The translations under genes were made by a program, and so were the position numbers. DNA of 64,000 bases, taken from Diplosphaera chodatii. Lineage: Eukaryota > Chlorophyta > Trebouxiophyceae > Prasiolales > Stichococcaceae. The stretch covers positions 1,736,001-1,800,000 of the forward strand of contig JAALGY010000053.1 of the NCBI GenBank assembly GCA_032358165.1, in the 5' to 3' direction. Shown here in pieces: positions 32,081 through 43,483 of the stretch (its first letter is position 1; each line of letters starts with the position of its first letter). The notes beneath the pieces were generated by a model, which did not search any database, had not been told where the DNA came from, and saw nothing but the letters and a program-made list of their open reading frames with translations.

Positions 32081-34700
32081 ATGGTTGAAGAAGAGGATGA
32101 AGTTGTACGGGAACTTGATGTGTATCTCTGCCGAGGCACGCTGCCTGATGGCTCCAAGGTGTGGCGACATGCATGACGGCAGCACATACCTGGAGCGCAG
32201 GCATTGATGCTCCATCCTGCTCCGCATTTGAAAAGCCAATTTATGTGCCTGCTGCAATGACGCTCAGATCACCCTCTGCTGTGCTGCAGATGTATCTGTT
32301 GCAGAGCCCGCTGCGCCCACCCTGGCGGCCATACAATCTCGAGGCTGCGGAGAGCGTGCGCGTCACTGCTCATCACTTGGCAAAGATGCACGATGATCCA
32401 CGTCCATGATACATTTTCATAAATAATGCGCCCAAAGCTTTGTTGTGACCCACCTGCAGGTTCAGATGAAGCCAGCCGCAGGGCGCCTGCAGATGGACCT
32501 GCCTCTGGCGCAGGCAGGCCCGAATGTGGACCCTAGTGCGCAGCCGTCTATGCAGATGAAGGCGCTGCGCCTGGTCTCCTCGCCCGCCGCACTGCCCACC
32601 AGCTTTGCAGTAGGTGCAGCGCCCTTGCAACGGTACATGCTGTGTTGCTGCTGTTGGTAGCTGAAGCGTAAGCCTATGCACCAGCCATTTGAGGTTCCTT
32701 CGACCGATGCTGCATCATCATGCGCGCACCTTTGTGCTTCATCGTGACCACTGTTTGCTTTGAGAGTAAACACGATCAATGTCGCGCTCTGCAACTGTGC
32801 AGGCGTAGTGCGGGGCGACAAGCTGCTCCTCGTGCCGGTGGACAACGCGCTGCAGCTGCGGCCCAGCCTGGCGCACCTTGACAAGCCGGCAGCGACGGCT
32901 GGGGCGCCGGCTGCGGGCGTGCCAGAGGCTGCAGAGGAGGAGGACGTCAAGCCGGAGCTGCAGGCCGTCAAGGTGACCCTCTCATTAGTGGGCCAGGTCA
33001 TCCTGCTGATACAGATGTGACGCTGATGCAAGCAGGTTGCCAGCGTGAGAACGATCGACGGTGCCGAATGGTGCCACGTCTCCCATTGCCAAGGGCAACT
33101 GCATGGAGTGCTGTCCACACATCTTGTGCATGGCTGTGCGCAGCAAGGTTGTGCTGCATGGGTGCTCAAGGCTGCGTCACACTGTGGCTGAAGGCCCAAC
33201 ACTACGGATGCAGGTCAGCGTGCAGCGGCGAGAGACGGATCGGCAGAAGGACGCGCGGCTCAAGTCTTACTCGCACCATGCAAAACAGGAACAGGAGGAG
33301 CCCTGGGTCAAGCTGCAGCTGCATGGCGCAGGTGAGCAACGCCATATGGTTCAGATTCGACGTTGCATTCGGCCTGCATTCTGTGCACCAATCATGACAG
33401 CCCGTGTGCATATTGTGCAGACAGCCCAGCCACAGCGGGGGTGTGGAACAGGCTCACCAAGCCTCCGGAGGCAAAGATCGCCATGTCACTATCTCGTGCA
33501 GAGTACCTGGACTCAGTTGTGCCAGGTGAGGCCGCTTCTACCATTTCATACAAGCATGTTGCCGGTGTTGCAAAGGTCAGCTGCTGCAGCGTTCCAAGAC
33601 GGTCTGATCAGCATCCAACTGTCATTGTGGCCAAGCGGTTGTGTCTGCAAGTCCTGAGCTGCAGTCCTATCTTAGGACTGCAGCTCTGGGTCTAAGCCAA
33701 TACAGTGTGTCGTGAGACGAGCAGGGTCCGACGTCGCCGGGGCAGGCGTGAGCAGCAGTGGATGGCAGAGCGGCAATGGTCCACAGCCGATGGACCTGGG
33801 CGCCCCCAATGCCGCACCCCAGCAGGCAGGGGCCCATCGCCTGGGCACATCACAGTGCAGTCTTTGTTCAAGTAGTTACCGCTAGCTGCAAAAGCTTACT
33901 TACTGCCTGCTTAGCGCTGCAGGCAGGACACCCAGTGGCAGCCGGGCACCCGACAGTCAGCCAGGAGGCAAGGGTGCCGCCGGGTGCAGTGCCAGAGGTA
34001 CGGGATGCGCTGGCAGTGCTGCTGGGCCAGCAGAGTGTCATCAACCTGCGGGCGTTCAGGTGAGGATATCATGCAGCGACTGCCCCACTGTCATCCAGGA
34101 TGTAGAGCGCTGGCATTCAGGTGCATCAACTTCGGCAAAACAGGTGCTGCTGGACCGTACCAAGCTTGCTCATCCCGTGTAAGCTGCACACCTCAGCCAT
34201 GGTATTAGTCGATCCCTTTCTTCTGTTTCAGGCAATTTCTGCGGAGATCCAACTCAGCGGGCGCGCAGCAGGCAGCGGCGGCGGGTGACCGCCATCTGGG
34301 CGACTGGCTGAAGGGGCAGCCAGACGTGCTTGTGATACGCAGCAAGTTCATCGCCAAGCACGCTGGCGACGGTCGGGATGATGCGCTCCGTGGAATCGTC
34401 TTGGACCTGCTCAAGGTCAGCACTCACTCACGATGAGCATCTGTGTGAGGTGTCCACATCGTTCACACGAATGATTCCAAGTGCACACATGTCACCTGTG
34501 CTTTCACGTGCAGCTGATTCATCCCCATGCACGTCCATTCGCAGGGGGCGGAGTCCGTCAGGAAGAGCGACGTGCAGAAAGCTGCCAAAGCGGCGGGAGT
34601 CGACTGGGTGGACACAGCATACAACCGGGTCATGAAGGCTGTCGGCAGGAACGCCGGCGGCGCTTGGACGCTGCAGGAAGGCGACCTTGCGCTGCGGTAG
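32081..34700 (+). CDS. RPC5: RNA polymerase III subunit RPC5 (POLR3E/Sin-like)
   Basis: Pol III-specific subunit that pairs with RPC4 in the TFIIF-like subcomplex for initiation and termination on tRNA and 5S genes. Exons: 32081-32158, 32290-32361, 32460-32613, 32803-32972, 33214-33331, 33421-33525, about 33745-33869, 33922-34059, 34232-34415, 34545-34700. The N-terminal RPC5 signature is EEEDEVVRELDVYLCRG, then KVYLLQSPLRPPWRPYNLEA with KPAAGRLQMDLPL (the dimerisation barrel). Later segments are DRQKDARLKSYSHHAKQEQE, EEPWVKLQLHGADSPAT and LSRAEYLDSVVPG. The C-terminal half has winged-helix-like stretches (VINLRAFRQFLRR, RHLGDWLKGQPDVLVIRSKF, AAGVDWVDTAYNRVMKAVG). The end of exon 7 is uncertain. 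The intron 33526-33744 contains a perfect hairpin. Confidence 0.87.
33656..33686. repeat. Perfect 14-bp inverted repeat with 3-nt loop inside an RPC5 intron
   Basis: GAGCTGCAGTCCTA (33656-33669) is exactly complementary to TAGGACTGCAGCTC (33673-33686), leaving a TCT loop. It lies in the intron 33526-33744. It could be an RNA hairpin affecting splicing, a small-RNA precursor stem or a chance palindrome. Confidence 0.85.
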
Positions 34701-34778
34701 CCCTGGCTGCACGTGCTGTCGGGGCTGCCGTCGTAGCCCAGAAGGGCCTTAAACAGAAATGGCCTGCTGTATACATAG

Positions 34779-34783
34779 TGTAA
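34779..34783 (+). terminator. TGTAA polyadenylation signal candidate for RPC5
   Basis: TGTAA is the standard green-algal poly(A) signal. This copy is about 80 bp after the RPC5 stop codon, in A/T-richer sequence, so it is a plausible 3' processing site. The motif is short and could be chance. Confidence 0.4.
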
Positions 34784-34956
34784 ATTTGGCCTGAATGGTA
34801 CTTAACAATGTGCAAGAAAGGCCCTTCCAATGAGATGCCATTACGTCAGCCTGCTCAGTGCAAATGCTAATGGTCCATAGCGTCAGAGCCTGATTACAAT
34901 GCAGCATGCAAACTCAACCAACAACGCCGCATGTATTATAGCGTGATTGTTTGTGC

Positions 34957-37334
34957 ATGTTGCTTGCAAGAGCCATAGCAAAACTGCGAATTTTGAATCA
35001 GACTTTGGCGTTTGCAACAAGTGCTGCTGCCAGAATGCCGGCTGAAAGACTGCAGACCAAGGTTTGCATCATCGGAAGTGGCCCTGCAGCGCACACGGCT
35101 GCTGTATACGCAGCAAGAGCAGAGTTGAAGCCCATTCTATTTGAAGGGTGCGGCCGCACTTTTAGTGTTTTGTACATGTTCAGCTGCATCAACACGCACT
35201 TCAGGCCACGTTGTGCACGTCGCTTCCACCTTTGCGCTGGCTCTATGAGATTGCAAGAGCTAAAGCGGAGATCTGCTGCACAATGGGCTCAACATCTTCC
35301 AGCCGACATGGTCTGTGTCGGCTTTGCAGGTGGCTGGCCAACGGCATTGCTGCAGGCGGACAGCTGACGACAACGACTGATGTGGAGAACTATCCGGGCT
35401 TTCCAGACGGCATCATGGGCGGCGAGCTGACAGAGAAGTTCCGCGAGCAGTCCAAGCGCTTTGGCACCGAAATTTTCACGGAGACCGTCAACAGCGTGGA
35501 CATGTCCAAGCGGCCCTTCACGGTCCGCTCGGACGAGAAGGAGGTGGAGGCGCAGACGGTGATCGTGGCGACTGGCGCCGTCGCCCGCCGCATGGTGTTC
35601 CCCGGCAGCGGCGAAGGCAAGGACGGCTACTGGAACAAGGTGCAGAGTCCCCGCTGACCCTGCGTCGCGAGCTGCATTCGCACAGCCTCTCACCTGCTCC
35701 ACACACTGCGGTGCTGTTTGTGCTCTGCTGTGCCAGATGACTAGAACAAACCAAGGGGACAGGTGAGCAGGATGCATGGCATGCACACCATGCAGGGTAT
35801 CTCGGCCTGCGCGGTGTGCGATGGTGCGGCGCCAATATTCCGAAACAAGCCGCTGGCTGTCATTGGCGGCGGCGACAGCGCGATGGAGGAGGCCAGCTTC
35901 CTCACGAAGTACGGCAGCAAGGTGACATGCTCGCCTCTGGGTGTCACCGGGTCACGTTGTGCAGGCGTGTTGCGGTCGCAGATGCTCTGTGTACAACAGG
36001 CCTTACGTGCAGCTGGTCAGATGAATAGCAGGAGCCGACAACGATGTTTGCAGGTGTACATCATCCACAGGCGAGACGAGTTCCGGGCCAGCAAGATCAT
36101 GCAGAACCGGGCGATGGCGAACCCAAAGATCGAGGTGCTGTGCTGCACAATGAGGCTACAAAGCCGCAATGGCATCCATCCCACTGAACTGCCGTTTGAT
36201 CAAACAATGCTGAAACATGCTGAAGGCCCATGGCCGTCTTCCAGGTGCTGTGGAGCAGCGTTGCTGAGGAGGCATACGGCAGCGAAAAGGGTTTGCTGGG
36301 CGGCCTGAAGATCCGCAGCCTAAAGGATGACACGGTGAGACACATGTCAGGGTGCCTCGTCCTCTGCATCTTTATGGCCTGCTCATTCTGCTGCCTCCTG
36401 TACATCATGATGTGCAAGGGTGCACTCACATCGCGCAGGAGTGCACATCTAAGTGATGACAATCCGGTCCGCCATGTTGCTCATGTGCAGGTGACGGACC
36501 TGCCCGTGTCTGGCCTGTTCTTTGCTATTGGACACGAGCCAGCGACGAAGTTCCTGGATGGCCAGCTGAAGCTTGACAGCGAGAAGTATGTGGTCACAGA
36601 GCCAGGTGCGGTTAAATGGATACACACCCTGCCACAACTCAGTGTGCATCGTATCCGTGCTGCTATATGTGCTGCTATGGTCTGTGCGTGATGCCAGGCG
36701 TTAACAGGAAAGGCACAGTCATAACGATGGCCGATTGCATTGTTGCGACCTGGCATGACATGGTCGCAGGGACCACAACAACCAGCGTGGAGGGCGTTTT
36801 TGCGGCTGGTGATGTCCAGGACAAGAAGTGGCGCCAGGCCATCACTGCAGCAGGCTCAGGTGACTAGCCTGTCTGCTGGCTGCTCTCAGATCTGCGTGCA
36901 GATCCAGTGCTGACAGATGCTCCTTAGCACTGGTGTGCTGCCATGCAGCCAGCAAACATTCACCATAAACATTTGTCGCGACTGAGGCAACTAACATCAT
37001 ACGGCCTGTGCCTGGCCTGGTGGCATTATCCGCTGAGTCAACCTAGCACGCATCGAGTTGAAGGCTGCATCCTGTGTACGCTTCCTGCCGACGGGGGAGC
37101 CAACACTCTAGCAACATGCTTGTAGGGTGCATGGCAGCGCTGCAGGCGGAGCAGTTCCTGGCAGAGCACGAAGAACTGGAAGATGGGCGGACGGCAGAGA
37201 GGGCAATCGCGGAGGACGACGCTGGCACCGCCGCGGCAGTGCGCTCGACAGAGCACCTGGCCGTGGAGGCCGTGGCGATTGCCAATGGCATCAAGGCCAA
37301 GGAAAACGTTGCTGACAACCCGGTCCCATCTTAG
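34957..37334 (+). CDS. NTR: NADPH-dependent thioredoxin reductase (NTR)
   Basis: Flavoenzyme passing electrons from NADPH to thioredoxin. Exons: 34957-35147, 35330-35639, 35796-35921, 36054-36133, 36244-36333, 36491-36605, 36770-36859, 37126-37334. FAD site: [20 protein letters not shown]. Next come [20 protein letters not shown], the redox-active pair in [16 protein letters not shown] (CAVC), the NADPH site [20 protein letters not shown], the NADPH-selective [16 protein letters not shown], and [20 protein letters not shown] for the second FAD contact. The N-terminus ([20 protein letters not shown]) is basic and hydrophobic, like a mitochondrial or plastid presequence; a shorter start at MPAERLQTK is possible. 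After the reductase, about 55 acidic and alanine-rich residues replace any thioredoxin domain, so this is not NTRC. Confidence 0.95.
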
Positions 37335-37619
37335 ACACAGATATCCGTGCCAGACCGATTTGCATGCTCGGTGCTGTACAGTATCAGGTAGTGTTGGAAT
37401 CGGGGTGGACAAGAGTTTGAAGCTTGTAGACCATCAGACCATACAGAGCTATTGGTTGAAGCCAATAACAGAAGCTGAAAAACTTCAGCTGAGGTGCCTG
37501 AGCAAGCTTGCTGACATTTGAGCAGATTGCCGCCGCCTGCATCATGCAGAGCTGCATGCAACTGGACTGCTCCCACACCCCGACACCGTGTCAAAACTCA
37601 CACACCCCGCTCACAGTCC

Positions 37620-40600
37620 TCAGCCTTTTCCCCGCTTGCGCTGCTCTGCCAGCAAGCCATCCAACGACATTGGGACCCAGCGGTCGCCAACCTGTAGGCG
37701 TGCACATACTGGTCAGCTTGATCCAGCGACCGTGCTGGCCGAGAGTGACAGCCCTGAATCATGCTGCACGCTTGCAGAAAGCAGTTTGCAAGGTTGCCTG
37801 CTAACCTGTGCTCGTATCAGCTGCGTCGACACGTCCATGATGATGCTGACGCCGCCAAAGCTCCAGACCTGCAAGCACAGCAGGTGCACCATCTGCACCT
37901 GCGATGGTGGGCCTTTCCCAAGATGTGAACAGTGCAGGGACACCCCGCCAGGCCGTATGACGGAGAGACGTCTGCGACATATGTGCGGGAAGAGGCAGCT
38001 TTGCTTCTGCACCTGCAGGCCGCGCTCGGAGCGCCCGGGCTTGGGCAGGAAGGCGATGCTGTGCTCGGTGGCAAAGTCCTCCACCAGCTGCCGCAGCGTG
38101 AAGTCCTGCTCCTCCGCCTCCGCCCACCGGCTGCCTGTGACACAAGGGAGATTGCATTTTAGGAGTGTGCGTGCAGCGGCGGCACGGTGCATGCTGACTT
38201 TCCAGGGTCGAGCCACAGCACAACTTGGGCTGCACACGTATGCATGCGCTGGCGCTCTGCGGCTGGGATGGACCAAAGTGACAGGGCTGACGCGCCTGGC
38301 GGTGGTGCGGCTGGGGCGGCTGGCTGCGGCTGCGGCGCCGCCCCGTAGGCGGCCTGCGGGTGCGCGGCCGCGGGCGCCGGCCCGGCGCCGTGCATCGCGT
38401 TGAGCGCGGCGTTGAGCTGCGTGCGGACGCGCTCGTCGTCCCGCAGGTCCTGCTTTCATGATATTGCGATGAGCATGGTCGGCGTGAGCGGCCCCAGCCC
38501 GGCGCGTGTGCATCGCTATTTGGAAGCACATTTGAAGGTCACTACCAGCCCAGCCAGCCAGGGGTACACGTTTCAGGTACAACAGCGGACAAGCCAGGCG
38601 GGCAGCAGCCTCGGCGGCACACCTGCGGCAGGAGCGCCTTCCACCCGGAGTACCAGGCGACCACCTGGTCCATGTCGGGGCCGTTGGCCAGCCAGTGGCC
38701 CAGCACCGCGTGCCACTGCGGCCAGAACGCCGCCTCCAGCAGCCCCGCAGCCTGTCAAATGTACACTTTCACGACAACCGATCAGATTGTTTGCTGCAGC
38801 GGCAGCCATCAGTGTCTTTCGGGTGCACATCAAGCAGGGGCAGCGATGCATGCCAAACTACAGCAGCCGGGGCTCCACATGCAAACACGATGAGAGCTCC
38901 CAGAGCAGCCAAATGTGTCGCTCTGTTACCAGCAAGCAGGTTCACCTGGCCAGGTGCCAGGTAGGGCGCCCAGGCCATGGCGTCGTGCCAGGGCGCCAGG
39001 CTGTCGGGCGGCTGGTGCGCCGGGTTGACCTGCAGCGCGGCCAGCCCCGCGCCCAGCTTGGGCAGGATGCTGCGCGTCATGAGCGCCGCCCACGACTTGG
39101 CGTCGAACACGCGGTGCCAGGGCGACAGCAGCGCCAGGGCGGAGCGGTCCGCCGGGCGCCACGCCGTCAGCGCCGCCGACAGCTTGTGCCGGATGCCCGG
39201 GTACAGCTGCTGCAGCTCGGCGCCCAGCGTCGGCAGCCAGGGGTGCAGCCACGCGTGCAGCGGCACCCGCTCCCGCCGCGGCTCCCACTCCCCCACCGCC
39301 GCCGACAGCTGCAGCGCAGGTTGACAGGTTGTCCATCGAGCCGACCAGCAATCCGCACTGGATGCTGACGTGCTCAACTGCAACCCTGCCATGCCGTCAG
39401 TGCTCGACCGCTCCTTCGTCGTGCTGGGGTCAGCAAGCGCGTCAGAGCATGCGATGCAACCTGTGCTCATGCACGATGCAGCTCCTCCACTCTGCAACTC
39501 TTGCACGTTGATACTGCCAGACACAAGTGCAAATTTGTTCAGCGGTCTTGCAGCCCACATGGTTGTCAGACAGTCGGCTTATCTACGACAGCAGCACTTG
39601 CCTTAGGAAACACGAGGGTGTCCAGGATGTGCCGGAGCAGGGTGGGTGGCAGCAGCGCGTCCCAGGCGTCCAGCAGCGCCAGGAGCGGCTCAGGCTGCCG
39701 GGCCTGCACACGCACTCACGTCGTTTGGAAGGATGCCGGCTGGCCAGTTGGATTCTTGTTTATAGGTTCACGTTCTATCAGCGCCTCAAGACCATGTGTT
39801 CCCATCAAGCAGCTGTCGGATACGTGAATCGTTTTTGGCCAGCCAACACGTCAGCAGACGTTGTAAGGTGCAGTGCAGGTGTTACCGCACCTGCCACCCG
39901 GTGCTGATCGCCTGCTGCAGCCGCGTGAGCACCGTGGCTGACACCAGGGTGTAGTACGGATCATCGGCGTTAGCAGCGTCCTGGAATATCGCGCCCTGCG
40001 TGTTGGGGTTCTCCAGCAGTGGCCGCCACGCCGCATAGTCTGCCGCCCAAGCTGTTGGCTGCTGCAGGGGCTGCCACGTCGCCAGCGCCGTGCGCAGCTG
40101 CGGCAGGATCTGTGCGAGCGCCGCCGCCGGCAGGTTGTACATCACATACTCTTCTGGGTAGCGTCGCCGCAGCGCCTCATACGCAACCTGTCCGGTTGGG
40201 GCAACCACGTCGCTGTGTGCACCATGTGCCATTTCTTTTTGCTTCAATGCTTCTAATGTCTCGTCAATGGACCCTGTGATACACCGCCTCAGACACCCAA
40301 CAGATTCAGCACAGCCTCAGCCACAGCACGAGCAACGCTCAACAACCCCACAGGACTGCACCCAGACCTGGATCTCGTCCAACGAGATGCCGGGGCCGCC
40401 ACAGTGCTCCACTGCTGCGAAGACCTCGGCAAGGGTTTTCGATGCCTCTGCTGCCTCCTCTGCTGCCGCCTCGAGCCGCTCCTTTTCCCTCGCCAGCACC
40501 ACCGCCGTGTCCTGCGGACAGCAACAGCACGATGCAGGCAGCTCTGCGCTGAAGACTGCAGCGCGTGCAAGCTCACAGCAGATGGGTCCTGCAGGTCATT

Positions 40601-42902
40601 GTGCTCAGGAGGGGTTATTTGAGGCTCTGTCACTGACTGCATCACCACCTGCTGATGACGCAGGCGGGCATCCAGCTTCTTGATGTCTGCCTCTGCCAGA
40701 TCCACAAGCAGCCGCAGGTTGTGCTGCAGCTCCGGCATCGGCACCTCGTTACCTGCAGCCGTCTCCTGCCGGCACAAGAACACCACCATCAGTGTACCGC
40801 GTGCGAACAATGCCCTACCCGCATGCCGGAGTTTAGCCCTGCAAAACATGGCGCGTAGAGCCGCAGGCGCCACGCTCACATCCTGCTGGTTGAGGTGCTC
40901 CATGTTGGTGATGACCCGGGCCTGGGGCCCCCGCATGTCCAGGATGGTCGTGGCCGCCGGCGCCGCAGCGCCCCCGCCATCTCGCTGCCCCGCCTCCAGC
41001 ACCTGTGCATGGCGCAGCCACCTGTGTGAGTTGACAGATCGGTGCACCCAAAGGGTCGCAACACGATCGCTTGAGTGATGTGTCAGCGGAAGATCACCAG
41101 CATCAAGCCGCACACTCTGCCAAGTCAACAATGTACACGGCCTGTCACTTGCCCCACCTCTGCCGCTGTGCGGTACTCGCGCCGCACCCGCTGCGCAGCA
41201 TTGCGCTTCTTCCACAGCTGCACCGGCACGTCCTCTGCAGCCTGCATGGCACCAGCAACCAGTCAAGTCAGCCTAAGGCTTCACGCTGCAGGCCAGGCTT
41301 GTGAGGCAGCAGTGGTCCAATAGATGTTGCCTGTGACCAGCAGCATCCAGTTTCAGGATCATGCACCCTGAAATTCGTCCGACAGTCGCATGCAATCCGC
41401 AGTGTGTACCTGTGCTGCAGCAGGTGGCTGTTTCTCCTCGTCGGGCTCCGTGCGGCCTTTCTCTCCGAAACCCAAACCGACGCCCTTGCCACGCAGCCGC
41501 GCCTCCACCGGCTTGGCAATGCCCTGCTTCTCCCGGCCCAGGCCCTGGCCCCGCACATACCTGCACCGTGCAGCAGCTGCAGTATGGTCATCACATAGGC
41601 TTGCTGATGGTACTTTACCTCTGGCTTTTGAGCCATGTGTTGGAAATGCGAGGACAAAGTCCAGCCCTTGTATGGCTGACATGCCAGGCTACTAAGGTTG
41701 CAGCAGCTTGCTGCCACTCTCGGCTGCGCCGTCTGCACCGTCACTGTTGATGCTGCAAGCAAGTTGGTACAGGGCATCGCATCAACAGACATGCTCACCC
41801 CATCTTCTCCATCATCCTGGATGCGACGCCCTTGGTGTGCGTTTCAAAGTCGCCGACGCCGTCCTTCACCACTGCGACCCGCTTCTTCTCAGCGACCACC
41901 TTCTGCTTGGCGTCACGCTTTCGGCGCTCTGCTTCCTGCTTCACCCTGCAGGCCGCCAACATGCTGCTCCGGACACAGGTCTACATGGCTTGTGTGGTTG
42001 GCATCAGCTTCTGCTGCAACACGGCATACAGGTCACCATGCACCATGCACCACACATGCATGCAACACGAACATGCCATGTCATCAGCATGACCTTCGCT
42101 GGTGGGTGCTTAACCCACACCCGGACACCCAAGGCGCGAACATGCACATCCGCTGCACTCACATTCGTCCAAAGGCGGTGGGCAAGACGCCATCGTCCAT
42201 GTCATCTCCATCGGAAGCGCCGACGCCGTTGCTGATGCCACCGCTGGTAAATCCTAGGCCACCCCCGCCGCTGGTGCCGCTGCCCAAGCTAGCGCCGCCG
42301 AAGCCGAGGCCACCGCCGCCGCCTCCGCCTGGCATTGAACCCAAGCCGCCACCGCCAGCCCCACCAGCGGCTGAGAAGCCCAGGCCGCTCGAACCTCCGC
42401 CGTCTGCTCCAATGCCGTTGCGGTCGCTGGCAGCTGCGGCCCCGCCCCCGGCGGCTGTGAAACCAATGCCGCTGGCGGTGCTGCCGCCTGACCTGAAGCC
42501 CAGCCCGCCTGTTGCGGTGCTGGGTGCTGGAGCATTTGACGCCAGCCCGGCTTCAGCCATGCTGGGTGCTGCATGCCCTCGCCCTGTGGCTGCCGCGGCA
42601 GACATGTCTGTGACGGTGGTTGGAGCAGGGTGCTCAGCCGACCCCATGCCGATGCCGGTCGACACGAAGCTGACCGGCTTGGTGTAGTCGGCCGCCGGCT
42701 TCTTGCCACGCCGCCGTCGCTCCTCCTCCTCGTCGGACGACCCCTCGTTGAAGACGCCGTAGATTTGGTCGTCTTTTGTGAGGCGCCGCTTCCCGCGCTT
42801 TTGCTGGTAGAAGAACTCTCCACCATCGCCGCCGATATGGACCCCGCCTTCAAAGTCATTGTCCATGTCCAGGCGTTCGCGGCGTTCTTCATCATTGTCC
42901 AT
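37620..42902 (-). CDS. TFIP11: TFIP11/Ntr1-type G-patch splicing factor (tuftelin-interacting protein 11, STIP)
   Basis: Recruits and stimulates the Prp43-type helicase to take apart the intron-lariat spliceosome. Exons (minus): 42902-42173, 41945-41799, 41560-41410, 41241-41158, 41001-40880, 40765-40577, 40511-40368, 40273-39891, 39703-39602, 39309-38946, 38751-38623, 38449-38238, 38130-38013, 37868-37806, 37691-37620. The N-terminal domain ([20 protein letters not shown], then [20 protein letters not shown]) is followed by a Gly-rich stretch with repeated GLGF. The G-patch is [20 protein letters not shown]. The GCFC domain includes [57 protein letters not shown] and [17 protein letters not shown]. 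The tail has [20 protein letters not shown] and the closing [17 protein letters not shown]. The intron 39310-39601 begins with GC. Head to head with METTL3. Confidence 0.95.
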
Positions 42903-43483
42903 GGCGGCTCAAATATGTGTTTCCGCTCCCTGATTGACGGCTATGTTCAGCAACTCACAGCCATTGCGCAGCTGCCTCTGATGGCGGGTGCGGCCTCTGT
43001 GCTCAACCCTGGTGCTCCACAGTTCTAGGACACCAGCATTGATTGTTGTGTGACCAGTGGAGTGTATGGGATGTAATCGCCTTCATTCATTCTGATGGCG
43101 GCGCAGGCGTTCTAGCACACGTTTGCTGGAGCTGTGGTGACAGCATCTGTCGGAAGTGCGCGAGGCGGAATCCTTTATGTCATGTAGCTACAAACGAGTG
43201 TGGAGCCCACAGCCTCTATCCACTTAATGCTTCGAGTGACATTATGATGCCCTGACAACATGGTGTTCAAGGCCCCAGCAACAACCCGAGGGTGACGCCT
43301 CGAAGCTGCGCTCCGAAACACGTCCAGCAAACGCAGAACCACGTGCAACTGAGACTGCAGGCAGCGCGTTCTGCACCTGCATGCTGCGTGGAAGCCGAGG
43401 AAGGCCATGCAGTTGAGGATGCACTGGGCGATCTGGGCATCTGGCCCGGTGCAGTAGTAAGTTTGCTTGCACAGTGAGCCACC
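42903..43483. promoter_or_regulatory. Divergent intergenic region between TFIP11 and METTL3
   Basis: About 580 bp between two start codons on opposite strands. The METTL3 start lies in a strong context (GCCACCATGG, 43478-43487). No exon is seen. A shared promoter could co-express two RNA-processing genes. Confidence 0.5.

Noticed and set aside
34957..37334. NTRC (thioredoxin reductase fused to thioredoxin)
   Set aside because: No WCGPC motif or thioredoxin fold sequence follows the reductase. The gene stops after an acidic tail.
37588..38403. Plus-strand 271-codon frame
   Set aside because: It is antisense to TFIP11 exons 12-15, and its composition is just the reverse of those exons.
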